A stretch of 41,365 nt of DNA from Streptococcus sp. (GTDB lineage Bacteria > Bacillota > Bacilli > Lactobacillales > Streptococcaceae). The position numbers were made by a program, and so were the translations under genes. Location of the stretch: the NCBI GenBank assembly GCA_030528055.1, contig JAUMZQ010000017.1, positions 1 through 41,365 on the forward strand, written 5' to 3'. The notes beneath the pieces were generated by a model. That model was not told the DNA's origin. It was given only the letters and a program-made list of their open reading frames with translations, and made no database searches. Shown here one piece after another: positions 1-7,283 of this stretch (positions are counted from its first letter, which is position 1; the number at the start of each line of letters is the position of its first letter).

Positions 1-489
1 ATGAGTTAGTCTACATGAGGGTGTTAATATTCTTCCATGAGTTCGTCGACCTCAGCAAGCGAATCTGCTTCTACAAGTGCCTCGACTTCAGCGAGCGCGT
101 CAGCTTCCATGAGTTCGTCAACTTCGGCAAGTGCCTCGGCTTCAATAAGTGCCTCAAGTTCAGCGATCCCATGTGATATTATCATTTAGTCTACTTCTTT
201 GAGTCAATGAGGTTCTTCATCTGACTCGACTTCAGCGAGTGAATCCGCGTCCACGAGTTCGTCCACTTCGGCAAGCGAATCCGCTTCCACGAGTTCGTCG
301 ACTTCGACGAGTGAATCTGCCTCTACTAGTTTGTCTACCTCACAATCAGAGAGTAGTCTTTTGGCAAAAAGACGTTTGCCTCGGACGGGTGATGTGGGTA
401 ATCAATCTTCAATCTTAGGTGTAGGGCTAGGTGTGTTAGGAATAGCTCTTAAAAAAAGAAAAACTAAAAGTGAAGCGGAAGACAAGTAG
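1..489 (+). pseudogene. 3' remnant of serine-rich-repeat LPXTG surface adhesin
   Basis: In one frame this reads as Ser/Ala/Thr/Glu repeats (SAS, STS and SES units), then the cell-wall sorting signal LPRTG, a short hydrophobic stretch (ILGVGLGVLGIAL), a positively charged tail (KKRK) and a stop at 487-489. This is the C-terminus of a GspB/SrpA/PsrP-type glycoprotein adhesin anchored by sortase A. The repeat frame is interrupted by stops at 7-9, 16-18, 25-27, 187-189 and 208-210, and a stretch around 160-225 has lost the repeat pattern, so the visible part is not translatable as one protein. Several repeat codons look like ACG changed to ATG or ACA changed to ATA. The gene's 5' part lies outside the window. 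An assembly error in a long repeat is an alternative explanation for some of the damage. Confidence 0.8.
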
Positions 490-501
490 ATTGGAGAGTG
501 G

Positions 502-999
502 ATGTTTTTAGATATCTATACAGATGAAAAATACAAACAGCAGATTAAACATTATGTTTTAACCGATGACAATTATACGAATACACCAAGTGAAGTGATA
601 ATGAAATCAGCTAAGGACAAAGAAAGGTATCCGATTGTCATTTTAGATGATGCTAAGGAAATTGTAGGTTTTTTCTGTCTTCATTTAGGAAAGGGACCTG
701 AGGAATACAATTTTCCTAGTGAATACTACGGTCTCATCCGTGGATTTTCTATTGATAATCGCTATCGTCGCCAAGGATATGTCTCCAACTGTTTTTCAAA
801 AATATTTGATTTTATACATAGAGAAATTGATGCTAAATTATCTCATCTGGTCTTGGCAGTAAATGTGCAAAATATTCCAGCCCAAAAAGCTTATCAAAAA
901 GTTGGTTTTAAAGCCACCAAAACAAAAGTATTAGGAGAGAAGAGCTATCTAATATTGATGACCTTATCTGCTAACACTTGTGCATCAGGAACTTTATAA
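502..999 (+). CDS. GNAT family N-acetyltransferase
   Basis: The 165-residue protein has the GNAT acetyl-CoA fold. A strand with IRGFSIDNRYRRQGYVS (about residues 79-95) matches motif A, with the R/Q-x-x-G-x-G/A-like pyrophosphate loop (RRQGY). A later NIPAQKAYQKVGF (about 124-136) is the usual motif B, in which N and the AxxxYxxxGF block close the fold. The acceptor substrate cannot be told from sequence. The ATG at 502 follows a TTGGAGAG-like ribosome site, 12 bases after the adhesin remnant's stop. It is transcribed towards the amylase/NUDIX pair and shares a bidirectional terminator with it. The family call is firm; a specific role is not. Confidence 0.85.
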   Translation: MFLDIYTDEKYKQQIKHYVLTDDNYTNTPSEVIMKSAKDKERYPIVILDDAKEIVGFFCLHLGKGPEEYNFPSEYYGLIRGFSIDNRYRRQGYVSNCFSKIFDFIHREIDAKLSHLVLAVNVQNIPAQKAYQKVGFKATKTKVLGEKSYLILMTLSANTCASGTL

Positions 1000-1038
1000 T
1001 ATAATCATTCAAATTTAATTTAGATTTTCTTTGAATAG

Positions 1039-1069
1039 AAAAAGGCAGGATACTATCCTAGCCTTTTTT
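1039..1069. terminator. Bidirectional intrinsic terminator
   Basis: An A-run, GGC, AGGATA, a short loop, TATCCT, GCC and a T-run form a long hairpin with A and T tracts on both sides. It therefore works for the GNAT gene on the plus strand and for the NUDIX gene on the minus strand, whose stop codon overlaps its edge. Confidence 0.8.
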
Positions 1070-1535
1070 ATTCATAAGTTTTAGTAATATTTTTTTCGAT
1101 ACACTGTTTTTCTTCATTCCAATAGGTGATGCTTTCAAAACTACCTGAACGAAGATAAAGAGGTAGGCGGTTCCTTATATCTGTTTGCATTTCTAAATTT
1201 TCTAGTTCAGAAATATGCCACCACTTTGGTTGCCCTTCACGTGATTCTTTTAATTGTCCTGAAAAACGATCACAAACAAAATCATAATAAACAAATCGTT
1301 CTTTTTTTGTGGGATTTGTAAATCCAGATAGGCCTTTTAGGTGTAAATTGAGAGCCGTCAGTCCAGTTTCTTCTTTTAGTTCTCTGATAGCTGCCTCAAA
1401 GAAACTTTCTGGAAATTCAACCTTTCCCCCAGGTGGAATCCACCCTTTAAAGTCGTCATGTTGACGATTGAGCAAGAGAATCTGATCATCTTTTTTTACT
1501 ACTATATTTACCCAATTGAATATTCTTTCCGTCAT
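1068..1535 (-). CDS. NUDIX hydrolase
   Basis: The 155-residue protein contains a perfect NUDIX box: GKVEFPE, seven residues, then RELKEETGL (about residues 38-60, pattern GX5EX7REUXEEXGU). The two Glu pairs bind the catalytic Mg2+ used to hydrolyse nucleoside-diphosphate-linked substrates. The preceding WIPPGG and the N-terminal NIVVKKDDQILLLNR strand fit the MutT-like/YtkD branch, often annotated 8-oxo-dGTP diphosphatase, but the substrate is not shown by the sequence. The gene starts 9 bases after the amylase stop on the same strand, so the two probably share a transcript. Confidence 0.85.
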   Translation of the reverse strand: MTERIFNWVNIVVKKDDQILLLNRQHDDFKGWIPPGGKVEFPESFFEAAIRELKEETGLTALNLHLKGLSGFTNPTKKERFVYYDFVCDRFSGQLKESREGQPKWWHISELENLEMQTDIRNRLPLYLRSGSFESITYWNEEKQCIEKNITKTYE

Positions 1536-1544
1536 TGTTGCCTC

Positions 1545-2987
1545 CTATTTTAAAGACCAAACACTAACAGAGCGTTCAGAAACTTTAAATTCTCCCCATC
1601 CATCTTCATTGATAATGACTTCATCAGAACAATTTCCTAAATAATCTACAAATGTTTGCTGAGCGTATGCTGAACCAACTTCCATCCATTTGCTAGCTGA
1701 AGAATGATTGGATAGGAGCATTGCTAACGGTTTTTCGTCTCCAGATCTGACCCATCCGATACAGTTAGGATTATCAAAATAATCTGTTTGTTGTCCATAA
1801 GCTAGATGAAGACGAATATCCAGTAATTTATCTAAAGTATCTTTAAAGGAAGGTTGAGAAAACTCTCCTGATATACCATAATAATCACCATAAAATACAC
1901 AAGGAAGTCCTTCTTGACGTAAAAGAAGGAGTGTATAAGCGAGTGGCTTGAACCATTCTTCAACAGTTGATTCTAGCGACTGTCCCCTTTGTGTATCATG
2001 ATTATCCACAAAAGTTACAGCGGACTGAGGATGATTTTGAACTAATGTTTCGTCAAATATACGACGTAAATCATACCGCTCATAGGATTTTGAAGCATCA
2101 AATAAATTTTGATGCAATTTGACATCGACCAAATCAAATTCGTAAGAAATATTTTCTAAATAATGATTGTTACTGTTTTCATCACCATTCCAAAATTCTC
2201 CAAAAACATAAAAATCTTCACCGTATTTATCGGTTAAATAACGAATAAAATCAGCCATAAAATGAGAATCAATGTGTTTTACAGCATCTAGCCTAAAACC
2301 ACATATATCAGTGGTTTCTATGAACCAATCTGCCCAATTATAAATATTTTGGATAACTTCAGGATGCTTGAAGTCAATATCATCGTACATGAGATAATCA
2401 TAATTCCCATTTTCAGTATCAACTAGATTGTTGTCAGCCCAACCTTTATTATCACCTTGAATAAGATAAATTCCAGATTTTCCACTAGCAGCGTCAAAAT
2501 CTGTTCCAGTAAAATGATACCAGTGCCATTCAAAATCGTTGTAAGTCTTTCCCCGACCAGCAAAGTTAAAATAAGTCCATGCTTCAATTTCAAAAGGATC
2601 AGAAATGGGAGTGGTACGATCGTTTGGGTCCATTTCTATAACAGTAAATTTCTCACAACCATCAGCACTAGCTTTATGATTTAGAACAACATCAGCAATA
2701 GGGTCAATATGATTATCTTTCAATGCTGAAATTGCCGCTAGGTATTCGTCTTTGGTACCGTATTTTGTTCGTACAGTTCCTTTTTGGTTAAATTCTCCAA
2801 GATCAAATAAATCATAAACACCGTAGCCAACATCGTTTGATTGAGTTCCTTTGAAGGCTGGTGGCATCCAAATTTTACGAATACCTTTGGAAGCTAAATC
2901 AGGGGCAGCTTTTGCTAGGTTTTTCCAATGTTGACCATCATCTGGTAGATACCATTCAAAATATTGCATTAAGGTTTGATTTTCCAT
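1545..2987 (-). CDS. amyA: Cytoplasmic alpha-amylase (GH13)
   Basis: The 480-residue protein lacks a signal peptide and begins MENQTLMQYFEWYLPDDG, typical of the intracellular GH13_5 amylases of Firmicutes. It would hydrolyse internal alpha-1,4 bonds of glycogen or maltodextrins. The GH13 conserved regions are visible: ADVVLNH (region I), GFRLDAVKHI with the nucleophile Asp (region II), VFGEFW with the acid/base Glu (region III) and FVDNHD with the third Asp (region IV). The length matches pneumococcal and E. coli AmyA-like enzymes. The start follows a TTGGAG ribosome site. It is the first gene of a two-gene unit with the NUDIX hydrolase. Confidence 0.93.
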   Translation of the reverse strand: MENQTLMQYFEWYLPDDGQHWKNLAKAAPDLASKGIRKIWMPPAFKGTQSNDVGYGVYDLFDLGEFNQKGTVRTKYGTKDEYLAAISALKDNHIDPIADVVLNHKASADGCEKFTVIEMDPNDRTTPISDPFEIEAWTYFNFAGRGKTYNDFEWHWYHFTGTDFDAASGKSGIYLIQGDNKGWADNNLVDTENGNYDYLMYDDIDFKHPEVIQNIYNWADWFIETTDICGFRLDAVKHIDSHFMADFIRYLTDKYGEDFYVFGEFWNGDENSNNHYLENISYEFDLVDVKLHQNLFDASKSYERYDLRRIFDETLVQNHPQSAVTFVDNHDTQRGQSLESTVEEWFKPLAYTLLLLRQEGLPCVFYGDYYGISGEFSQPSFKDTLDKLLDIRLHLAYGQQTDYFDNPNCIGWVRSGDEKPLAMLLSNHSSASKWMEVGSAYAQQTFVDYLGNCSDEVIINEDGWGEFKVSERSVSVWSLK

Positions 2988-3016
2988 TCAAAAACTCCAA
3001 TCTAATTCTTAGGGTT

Positions 3017-3025
3017 ATTTTAACA
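3017..3025 (-). promoter_or_regulatory. Extended -10 promoter of the amylase gene
   Basis: On the minus strand the sequence reads TGTTAAAAT, an extended -10 element (TGn plus TAAAAT) about 30 bases upstream of the amylase start. No good -35 box is seen, as is common with extended -10 promoters. Confidence 0.55.
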
Positions 3026-3180
3026 AAAATAAAATTAAATAAAAAGTATTCAGTAACAGAAGTGGAATAAACAAGTCCTTTTTGATAGTTGCTATAGAAT
3101 TTATATGTACAATCTTAGATAGTAGAAAATTTTTGTACAGGCGATTTTGGAGTAAGCAGTAAGAGTTTTTGGAATAGTAA

Positions 3181-3218
3181 ATACAGAATTGCCCATTCTA
3201 AAAAATTCTACCGCATAC
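3181..3218 (+). repeat. 38-bp direct repeat, left copy
   Basis: Bases 3181-3218 are identical to 7462-7499 (begins ATACAGAATTGCCC, ends TACCGCATAC). The two copies bracket the lipase/lipoprotein island plus the broken IS30 element. A second short match, CGATTTTGGAGT, lies at 3142-3153 and directly after the right copy at 7499-7510. The left edge may therefore hold a further, diverged copy around 3125-3153. Confidence 0.9.
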
Positions 3219-3234
3219 TTGATTGTCACTTAGA

Positions 3235-3263
3235 TTGAGTCAGAACCTTAAAATTGGTATAAT
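3235..3263 (+). promoter_or_regulatory. Promoter of the lipoprotein-lipase operon
   Basis: TTGAGT (3235-3240), a 17-bp spacer and TATAAT (3258-3263) preceded by TGG make a near-consensus sigma-A promoter with an extended -10. The predicted transcript start is near 3270, about 33 bases before the lipoprotein ATG. The island therefore carries its own promoter and does not depend on the flanking genes. Confidence 0.8.
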
Positions 3264-3302
3264 GAAGTGACTATCTTGGATTCTGAGAAGGAGGAGCAAT
3301 CT

Positions 3303-3989
3303 ATGTTTAAAAAAATTGCAATGATGATGTTATTAGGAGGGCTTGGAATGATGGTGTTAGCTGGATGTAGTCTAAAGAGTAGTCGACAATTTATCGAGGG
3401 GAAAGCCGCTGATCTCAGCAAGGCTTACCCGACAGAGAATCTGGAAGATTTATTTGAAAAGTTTCCGGGTGGGTTTAGTATTTGGAGTGAAGATCTTTAT
3501 GATTACAAGAAAGGGGAGGGTTATTTATTCCAATCTGTAAAGTTAAAGGGTAATATTGATACTAAAAAAATTACTGGGACTATTTTATGGAAGAAAGTAA
3601 CTTTTGATAATGATAAGAAAAGACATACAGAAATACTCTATGAGGGTGAAGTTGTTTATCGAGATGGGATAGTTCAATTGAAGGATCCTCAAGCAAATGT
3701 AACGATAAGGAATCCTAAACTATTGCTCCAAGAATTTACGATTAATAAAAACACCCTTTCCAAATTGAAAGTAGGAGGAAAAGGTTATAGTTTTGAAACT
3801 GGGAGTGCAGATATTGACTACATTCTAACAGATCCAATTTTAAATACCTACATGGGAGTAGAGCAGGATAAAAAATTAAAAATGATTTTTTACATTAGGT
3901 ATGAAACGGTGGAAGATAAGGCTTATAGTTATACTTTGGATATTAGAGATGGGCAGAATTCTCACGCGGAATTTTTTGATGGTTATTAA
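3303..3989 (+). CDS. Csa1/DUF576-like lipoprotein, candidate immunity protein to the adjacent lipase
   Basis: The start at 3303 is chosen because AAGGAGG lies 9-15 bases upstream and the protein then begins directly with a lipoprotein signal: MFKK, a hydrophobic core, and lipobox LAGC with the lipidated Cys at residue 22. The earlier in-frame ATG would put a charged 12-residue leader before the signal. The mature part contains YPTENLEDLFEK (about 42-53) followed by alternating beta strands. This resembles the Csa1 (DUF576) tandem lipoproteins of staphylococci, which carry a similar YPxxNLEDLYDKEG block. In Staphylococcus aureus a lipoprotein of this type (TilA) protects against the type VII secreted lipase TslA. 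Here the gene sits immediately before a lipase of matching architecture, so an immunity role outside the membrane is inferred. The family match was made by eye. Confidence 0.7.
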   Translation: MFKKIAMMMLLGGLGMMVLAGCSLKSSRQFIEGKAADLSKAYPTENLEDLFEKFPGGFSIWSEDLYDYKKGEGYLFQSVKLKGNIDTKKITGTILWKKVTFDNDKKRHTEILYEGEVVYRDGIVQLKDPQANVTIRNPKLLLQEFTINKNTLSKLKVGGKGYSFETGSADIDYILTDPILNTYMGVEQDKKLKMIFYIRYETVEDKAYSYTLDIRDGQNSHAEFFDGY

Positions 3990-4047
3990 GATTTTAGTTT
4001 GCTATATTGTTATTAAATTGGACTACATAAATGATATGAGGTAAAAA

Positions 4048-5316
4048 ATGGATGAAGAAAAAATAGTTACTCTTGATGGAAGCATTCCAACACTCGATGC
4101 GTCTGAATTAAGTTACGAATTTGAAAAGGCCAGAATTAAAGGAGTTGATCCAGATGACCTAATTGATGAATATTATAAGACCGAAGGAAAAATCATGCCC
4201 CCTACTTTCGAATATGTGTCCAGCTTTCGTGATCCTGTGACAGGGACGAGTGGGGTTGCCTTTAAAGATAGCACAAGTGGAAAAACTATCATTGCTTACA
4301 CAGGGACCAACCCTGATAGTGACTTGGTAAATGACGCGGTCTTGGCAGATGGGGTCGGTATTGGGCTTGGGACGGGCCACCATTACAGCTCGGCTTATCA
4401 GTTCTATGAGGATGTTCTTAAAAAGAACAACTTGGATCCGGAAGATGTTATCTTGACAGGTCACTCACTGGGTGGGAATGTCGCTCAGCGTGTCGCTCTA
4501 AAATACAACGCCCCAAAAACCATTGTCTACAATGCAGCGCCTCTCTACGTTCCCGCAGGTGCTGGCTTAGGAAGTGGTCTGATTGGCACCTCAGTAGCAT
4601 TTTCTTCTGCAAAAAATATAGGAGAGATAGAAAGTGACAAGGCTAAGTTTACAGGAAGTGTCACACGTATTACGACAGAGAAAGACCCTTTGAATAATTG
4701 GTCTGATCGGGTTGGTGGAGTTTATGTGGGAGAGGAGTATGTCATCCCCCATTCAGGTGGTCACTTAATGGGGGATTTACGCGCAGTTAGTGGGGATATT
4801 CAGAAGATTGAGCAGTCTACGATTGCTATAGAGAACGTTGAAAGAAGTACACAAGCCAAATTAAAGGATGTTCAAAGTAAGAAAGAACGCTTCAAAGTAA
4901 ATGATATCGGTAAAGCTTCTCCAAATGGCTTGTCCAAAGCTGAACTCATTGCACTAGATTCAGAGCAGTCACTAGCTGTTGTGTGTGGATTGTCAATCAC
5001 TTCCAGTGCAACGGTTGATTTGATTGGTGCGAAAGGGACGAGTGCAGTCGATAAGGCTCTGACTGTGTTTAGTAGCCTCGGAGATGTACCGTTTGGTTTT
5101 CTCCTATCTTCTGATGAAATCAGAGCAACCTACAATGAATATGACGTCAACTATGGAAGCGTTGTTGAAGCGGTGGACAGTCATTGCACATCGGTCAAAT
5201 CAAATGCAAATAAAGTTGCGACGTCCTTTGTAGACTTAGAGAAAAAGATTAAGTCAGGGATTGAACAAATCGTTCAGAAAGATACAGAATTACAAGGATT
5301 AATAGCCCATGGATAA
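4048..5316 (+). CDS. Lipase_3-fold protein with C-terminal helical targeting region (TslA-like T7SS effector)
   Basis: The 422-residue protein has no signal peptide. Residues about 50-245 form a class 3 lipase/alpha-beta hydrolase domain. AYTGT (83-87) fits the oxyanion strand, LTGHSLGG (136-143) gives nucleophile Ser140, and TTEKDPLN (209-216) and PHSGGH (234-239) give candidate Asp213 and His239. Residues about 245-422 are Ala/Ser/Lys/Glu-rich and probably helical. This toxin-first, helical-last order is the reverse of LXG toxins and matches TslA of S. aureus, a type VII secreted phospholipase. The neighbours fit: a Csa1-like lipoprotein upstream and two small helical proteins downstream, the first overlapping by 8 bases. 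A GAGGT ribosome site precedes the ATG. No secretion machinery is in the window. A housekeeping intracellular lipase is less likely given this context. Confidence 0.78.
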   Translation: MDEEKIVTLDGSIPTLDASELSYEFEKARIKGVDPDDLIDEYYKTEGKIMPPTFEYVSSFRDPVTGTSGVAFKDSTSGKTIIAYTGTNPDSDLVNDAVLADGVGIGLGTGHHYSSAYQFYEDVLKKNNLDPEDVILTGHSLGGNVAQRVALKYNAPKTIVYNAAPLYVPAGAGLGSGLIGTSVAFSSAKNIGEIESDKAKFTGSVTRITTEKDPLNNWSDRVGGVYVGEEYVIPHSGGHLMGDLRAVSGDIQKIEQSTIAIENVERSTQAKLKDVQSKKERFKVNDIGKASPNGLSKAELIALDSEQSLAVVCGLSITSSATVDLIGAKGTSAVDKALTVFSSLGDVPFGFLLSSDEIRATYNEYDVNYGSVVEAVDSHCTSVKSNANKVATSFVDLEKKIKSGIEQIVQKDTELQGLIAHG

Positions 5317-5713
5317 GTGGAGTAAGATTAGGGATAAGTTAGTGGATGCCCAAGAAGAACTCTATCAGATTGGAGATCAATACCGACAGTCAAAGGATGA
5401 TCTGGATACTAAGTGGAGTTTCTTGAATGATTTTCATAAGGGATTAAATCAAAAATTTGATGAAAAACATTCCCTTGTGTTGTCAGCGTATTCAAAAATG
5501 CCAGATGCAACGGAGGAAATGTTTGCTGCTGCAGTGGAAGCCATAAATCAATATAGGGTGGTGAATGATGAGGAGTTTAGAACTCGCAGACGCAATTTAG
5601 AGAGAGCATATGATAACTTAGAAGATAGTTATAAAAAAGAATACAGAAAGCAAGAAGATATTGTTGAACAGCTTTCTAGTGAATTAAGAGCATGTCAGAT
5701 AGATGAAAAATAA
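5309..5713 (+). CDS. Small coiled-coil protein, candidate T7SS effector partner (TlaA/DUF3958-like)
   Basis: The 134-residue protein is almost wholly charged helix. Residues 1-35 and about 80-130 show heptad-like patterns (LEDSYKKEYRKQEDIVEQL), separated by a short break near residues 65-72. It has no signal peptide, membrane segment or WXG motif. It overlaps the end of the lipase gene by 8 bases, so translation is probably coupled. Small helical proteins encoded beside LXG or TslA effectors bind the effector's helical domain and help present it to EssC. The heptad pattern resembles the DUF3958/TlaA group, but the match was judged by eye. A regulator or a structural coiled coil would be the alternative. 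Confidence 0.6.
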   Translation: MDKWSKIRDKLVDAQEELYQIGDQYRQSKDDLDTKWSFLNDFHKGLNQKFDEKHSLVLSAYSKMPDATEEMFAAAVEAINQYRVVNDEEFRTRRRNLERAYDNLEDSYKKEYRKQEDIVEQLSSELRACQIDEK

Positions 5714-5724
5714 GAGGAAAACGG

Positions 5725-6159
5725 ATGGATTTTTTTGAAGATGTTAGTACTGGATTTTATGACTTCGCTTCAGATACAATGGACAACATCGGTAATGGAG
5801 TCTCTGAACTGAATGATATGGCCAGAAGCCATATTCCAGGCGTGAGAGAAGTAGAGGATGGTATACACGGAGCTTATGACTGGGGGATGGATCAGTTACG
5901 CTCTTTTGAAGCCTATAGCGAAATTGAGAAGAAATTAGAAAGAGAACTTATCAGAATCTTGTATGTTCCAGCTAAAAAACGGGCGGTAACTCGTATTATT
6001 AAGGATTTTGATACAGGCGTTAAAAAGGTTGGCCAAAAGGCAAAGACTACGATTGATTCCGTTAATAATCAACTCGACGCGGAAATCAAAGGGGAATTTT
6101 CAAACGCCATTCAAGATACAGTTAGTAAAGAAAATCTCAAGTGGGAGAAATTGGTTTAA
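5725..6159 (+). CDS. Hypothetical small helical protein, third gene of the lipase module
   Basis: The 144-residue protein begins MDFFEDVSTGFYDFASDTMDN. The first 60 residues are amphipathic with regularly spaced aromatics and the remainder is Lys/Glu-rich helix (about 75-140). There is no signal peptide and no clear membrane segment. It follows the 134-residue protein by 11 bases with an AAGAGGAAAA ribosome site, so it is part of the same operon. By position it would be the second accessory (TlaB-like) protein of a TslA-type locus, but the sequence is not recognised. It could also be a second immunity factor. Its stop lies just before the left end of the IS30 remnant, so it may once have been followed by more genes. 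Confidence 0.6.
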   Translation: MDFFEDVSTGFYDFASDTMDNIGNGVSELNDMARSHIPGVREVEDGIHGAYDWGMDQLRSFEAYSEIEKKLERELIRILYVPAKKRAVTRIIKDFDTGVKKVGQKAKTTIDSVNNQLDAEIKGEFSNAIQDTVSKENLKWEKLV

Positions 6160-6192
6160 AACAAAAATAGAAATAGTTGACTCACTATTTTT

Positions 6193-7240
6193 TACAAAAA
6201 TCAGCAACTAAAAAACTCATAGTGTTTCTTTTATGTAAACTGTAAGTAAGAACACTAACAGAACACGAGGAAAAACTATGAGCTACCATCATCTTACCAT
6301 AACTGAAAGAATTAAGATAGAGACTTACTTGGAATTAGGTTTAAAACTTTACCAAATTGCTTATAAATTAGGTATACATAAGTCTACAATTTCAAGAGAA
6401 CTGAATCGTTATCAAGGCTCTTATTCGGCAGACTTAGCCCAAGAACATTATGACCAAATGGCTAAGAAAAAAGGGAGAAAGACTTGTTTGACACCTGAAT
6501 TGAAAGAAAACATCAAAAAAACACTTGAAAGCTTCTTGGTCTCCTGAACAGATTTGTGGTCGTTATCAACTTGAAAGAAAGTCTATGGTGGCTTTTAAGA
6601 CAATCTATAACTGGGTCTATTCCGGATTGCTTGATCTTGATTTAAGAGTCTTGCGTCAAAAAGGAAAAAACGACAAACAGAAGAAACACGAGGTAAATTT
6701 GCTATTGGTACACCGATTTCAAAGCGACCTATAGAAGTCAGAAGTCGTGAGACGTTTGGCCATTGGGAATTGGACACTGTTGTATCGCCAAGAGGTAAAA
6801 GTAAGGGCTGTTTGCCCACCTTTGTTGAGCGAAAAACTCGGTTTTACTTAGCTTTTAAAATCCCAGATAAGACAGCTACATCTATGATGACTGCTATTGA
6901 ACAACTTTATGCCTTATTCCCAAAAGAAACATTAAAAACTTTTACATCGGATAGAGGTAAGGAGTTTGCTTGTTACCCATTAGTAGAGAAATTAGGAATT
7001 AATTTTTATTTTGCAGATGCTTATCTTCTTGGCAAAGAGGAAGTGATGAAAATGTCAATGGCTTACTTAGAGAATATTTTCCTAAGAAGACTGACTTAGC
7101 TACGATTTCACAAGAGGCATTAGGTTTAGCTTTGTCTGAAATCAATAATCGCCCACGAAAATGTTTAGCTTACAGAACAGCTTTAGAGGCCTTAATCAGT
7201 GAGTTGTTATAAAAGTTGCACTTATTGTTGCAATTTGTCA
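6193..7240 (+). mobile_element. IS30-family insertion sequence, degenerate
   Basis: The element contains a frameshifted IS30-type transposase. Its ends are placed tentatively. ACAAA followed by GCAAC and TAA around 6194-6212 is similar to the reverse complement of the AGTTGCACTTATTGTTGCAA region at about 7213-7240, and these could be the imperfect terminal inverted repeats. No target duplication could be recognised. The copy interrupts no visible gene; it separates the lipase module from the small-RNA/rpsU region. Confidence 0.6.
6278..7212 (+). pseudogene. IS30-family transposase, three frameshifts
   Basis: The open pieces join into one IS30 transposase. The first (6278 to about 6525) has the N-terminal helix-turn-helix (HLTITERIKIETYLELG, STISREL). 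The second (about 6525-6665) reads ASWSPEQICGRYQ and TIYNWVYSG. The third (about 6668-7025) holds GHWELDTV and FTSDRGKEFA with the first two catalytic Asp residues. The last (about 7030-7212) holds GLLREYFPK with the catalytic Glu and INNRPRK. Frame changes fall near 6525, near 6665 in an A-rich run, and near 7028. All DDE residues survive but in different frames, so the copy should be inactive unless supplied in trans. Confidence 0.9.
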
Positions 7241-7248
7241 TAAAATAC

Positions 7249-7277
7249 TTGCACTGTGTGTTAGTGTGTGTTATATT
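7249..7277 (+). promoter_or_regulatory. Promoter of the candidate small RNA
   Basis: TTGCAC (7249-7254), a 17-bp spacer and TATATT (7272-7277) preceded by TGT form a good promoter directed into 7284-7430. It lies just outside the IS30 remnant's presumed right end, so it may partly derive from the element. Confidence 0.6.
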
Positions 7278-7283
7278 CTAATT

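Noticed and set aside
1..360. CRISPR array or satellite repeat
   Set aside because: The repetition is of Ser/Ala/Thr codons in one frame leading into an LPXTG signal, not repeats with unique spacers.
4159..4464. Minus-strand open frame inside the lipase gene
   Set aside because: It is an antisense shadow of the lipase; no ribosome site and no recognisable protein.
6008..6211. 67-codon frame overlapping the 144-residue gene
   Set aside because: Out-of-frame overlap with low-complexity translation and no ribosome site.
6251..7270. CACTAACA / TGTTAGTG as IS30 terminal repeats
   Set aside because: The match is only about 9 bases in low-complexity GT-rich sequence; the ACAAA/GCAAC pair is a better though still tentative candidate.
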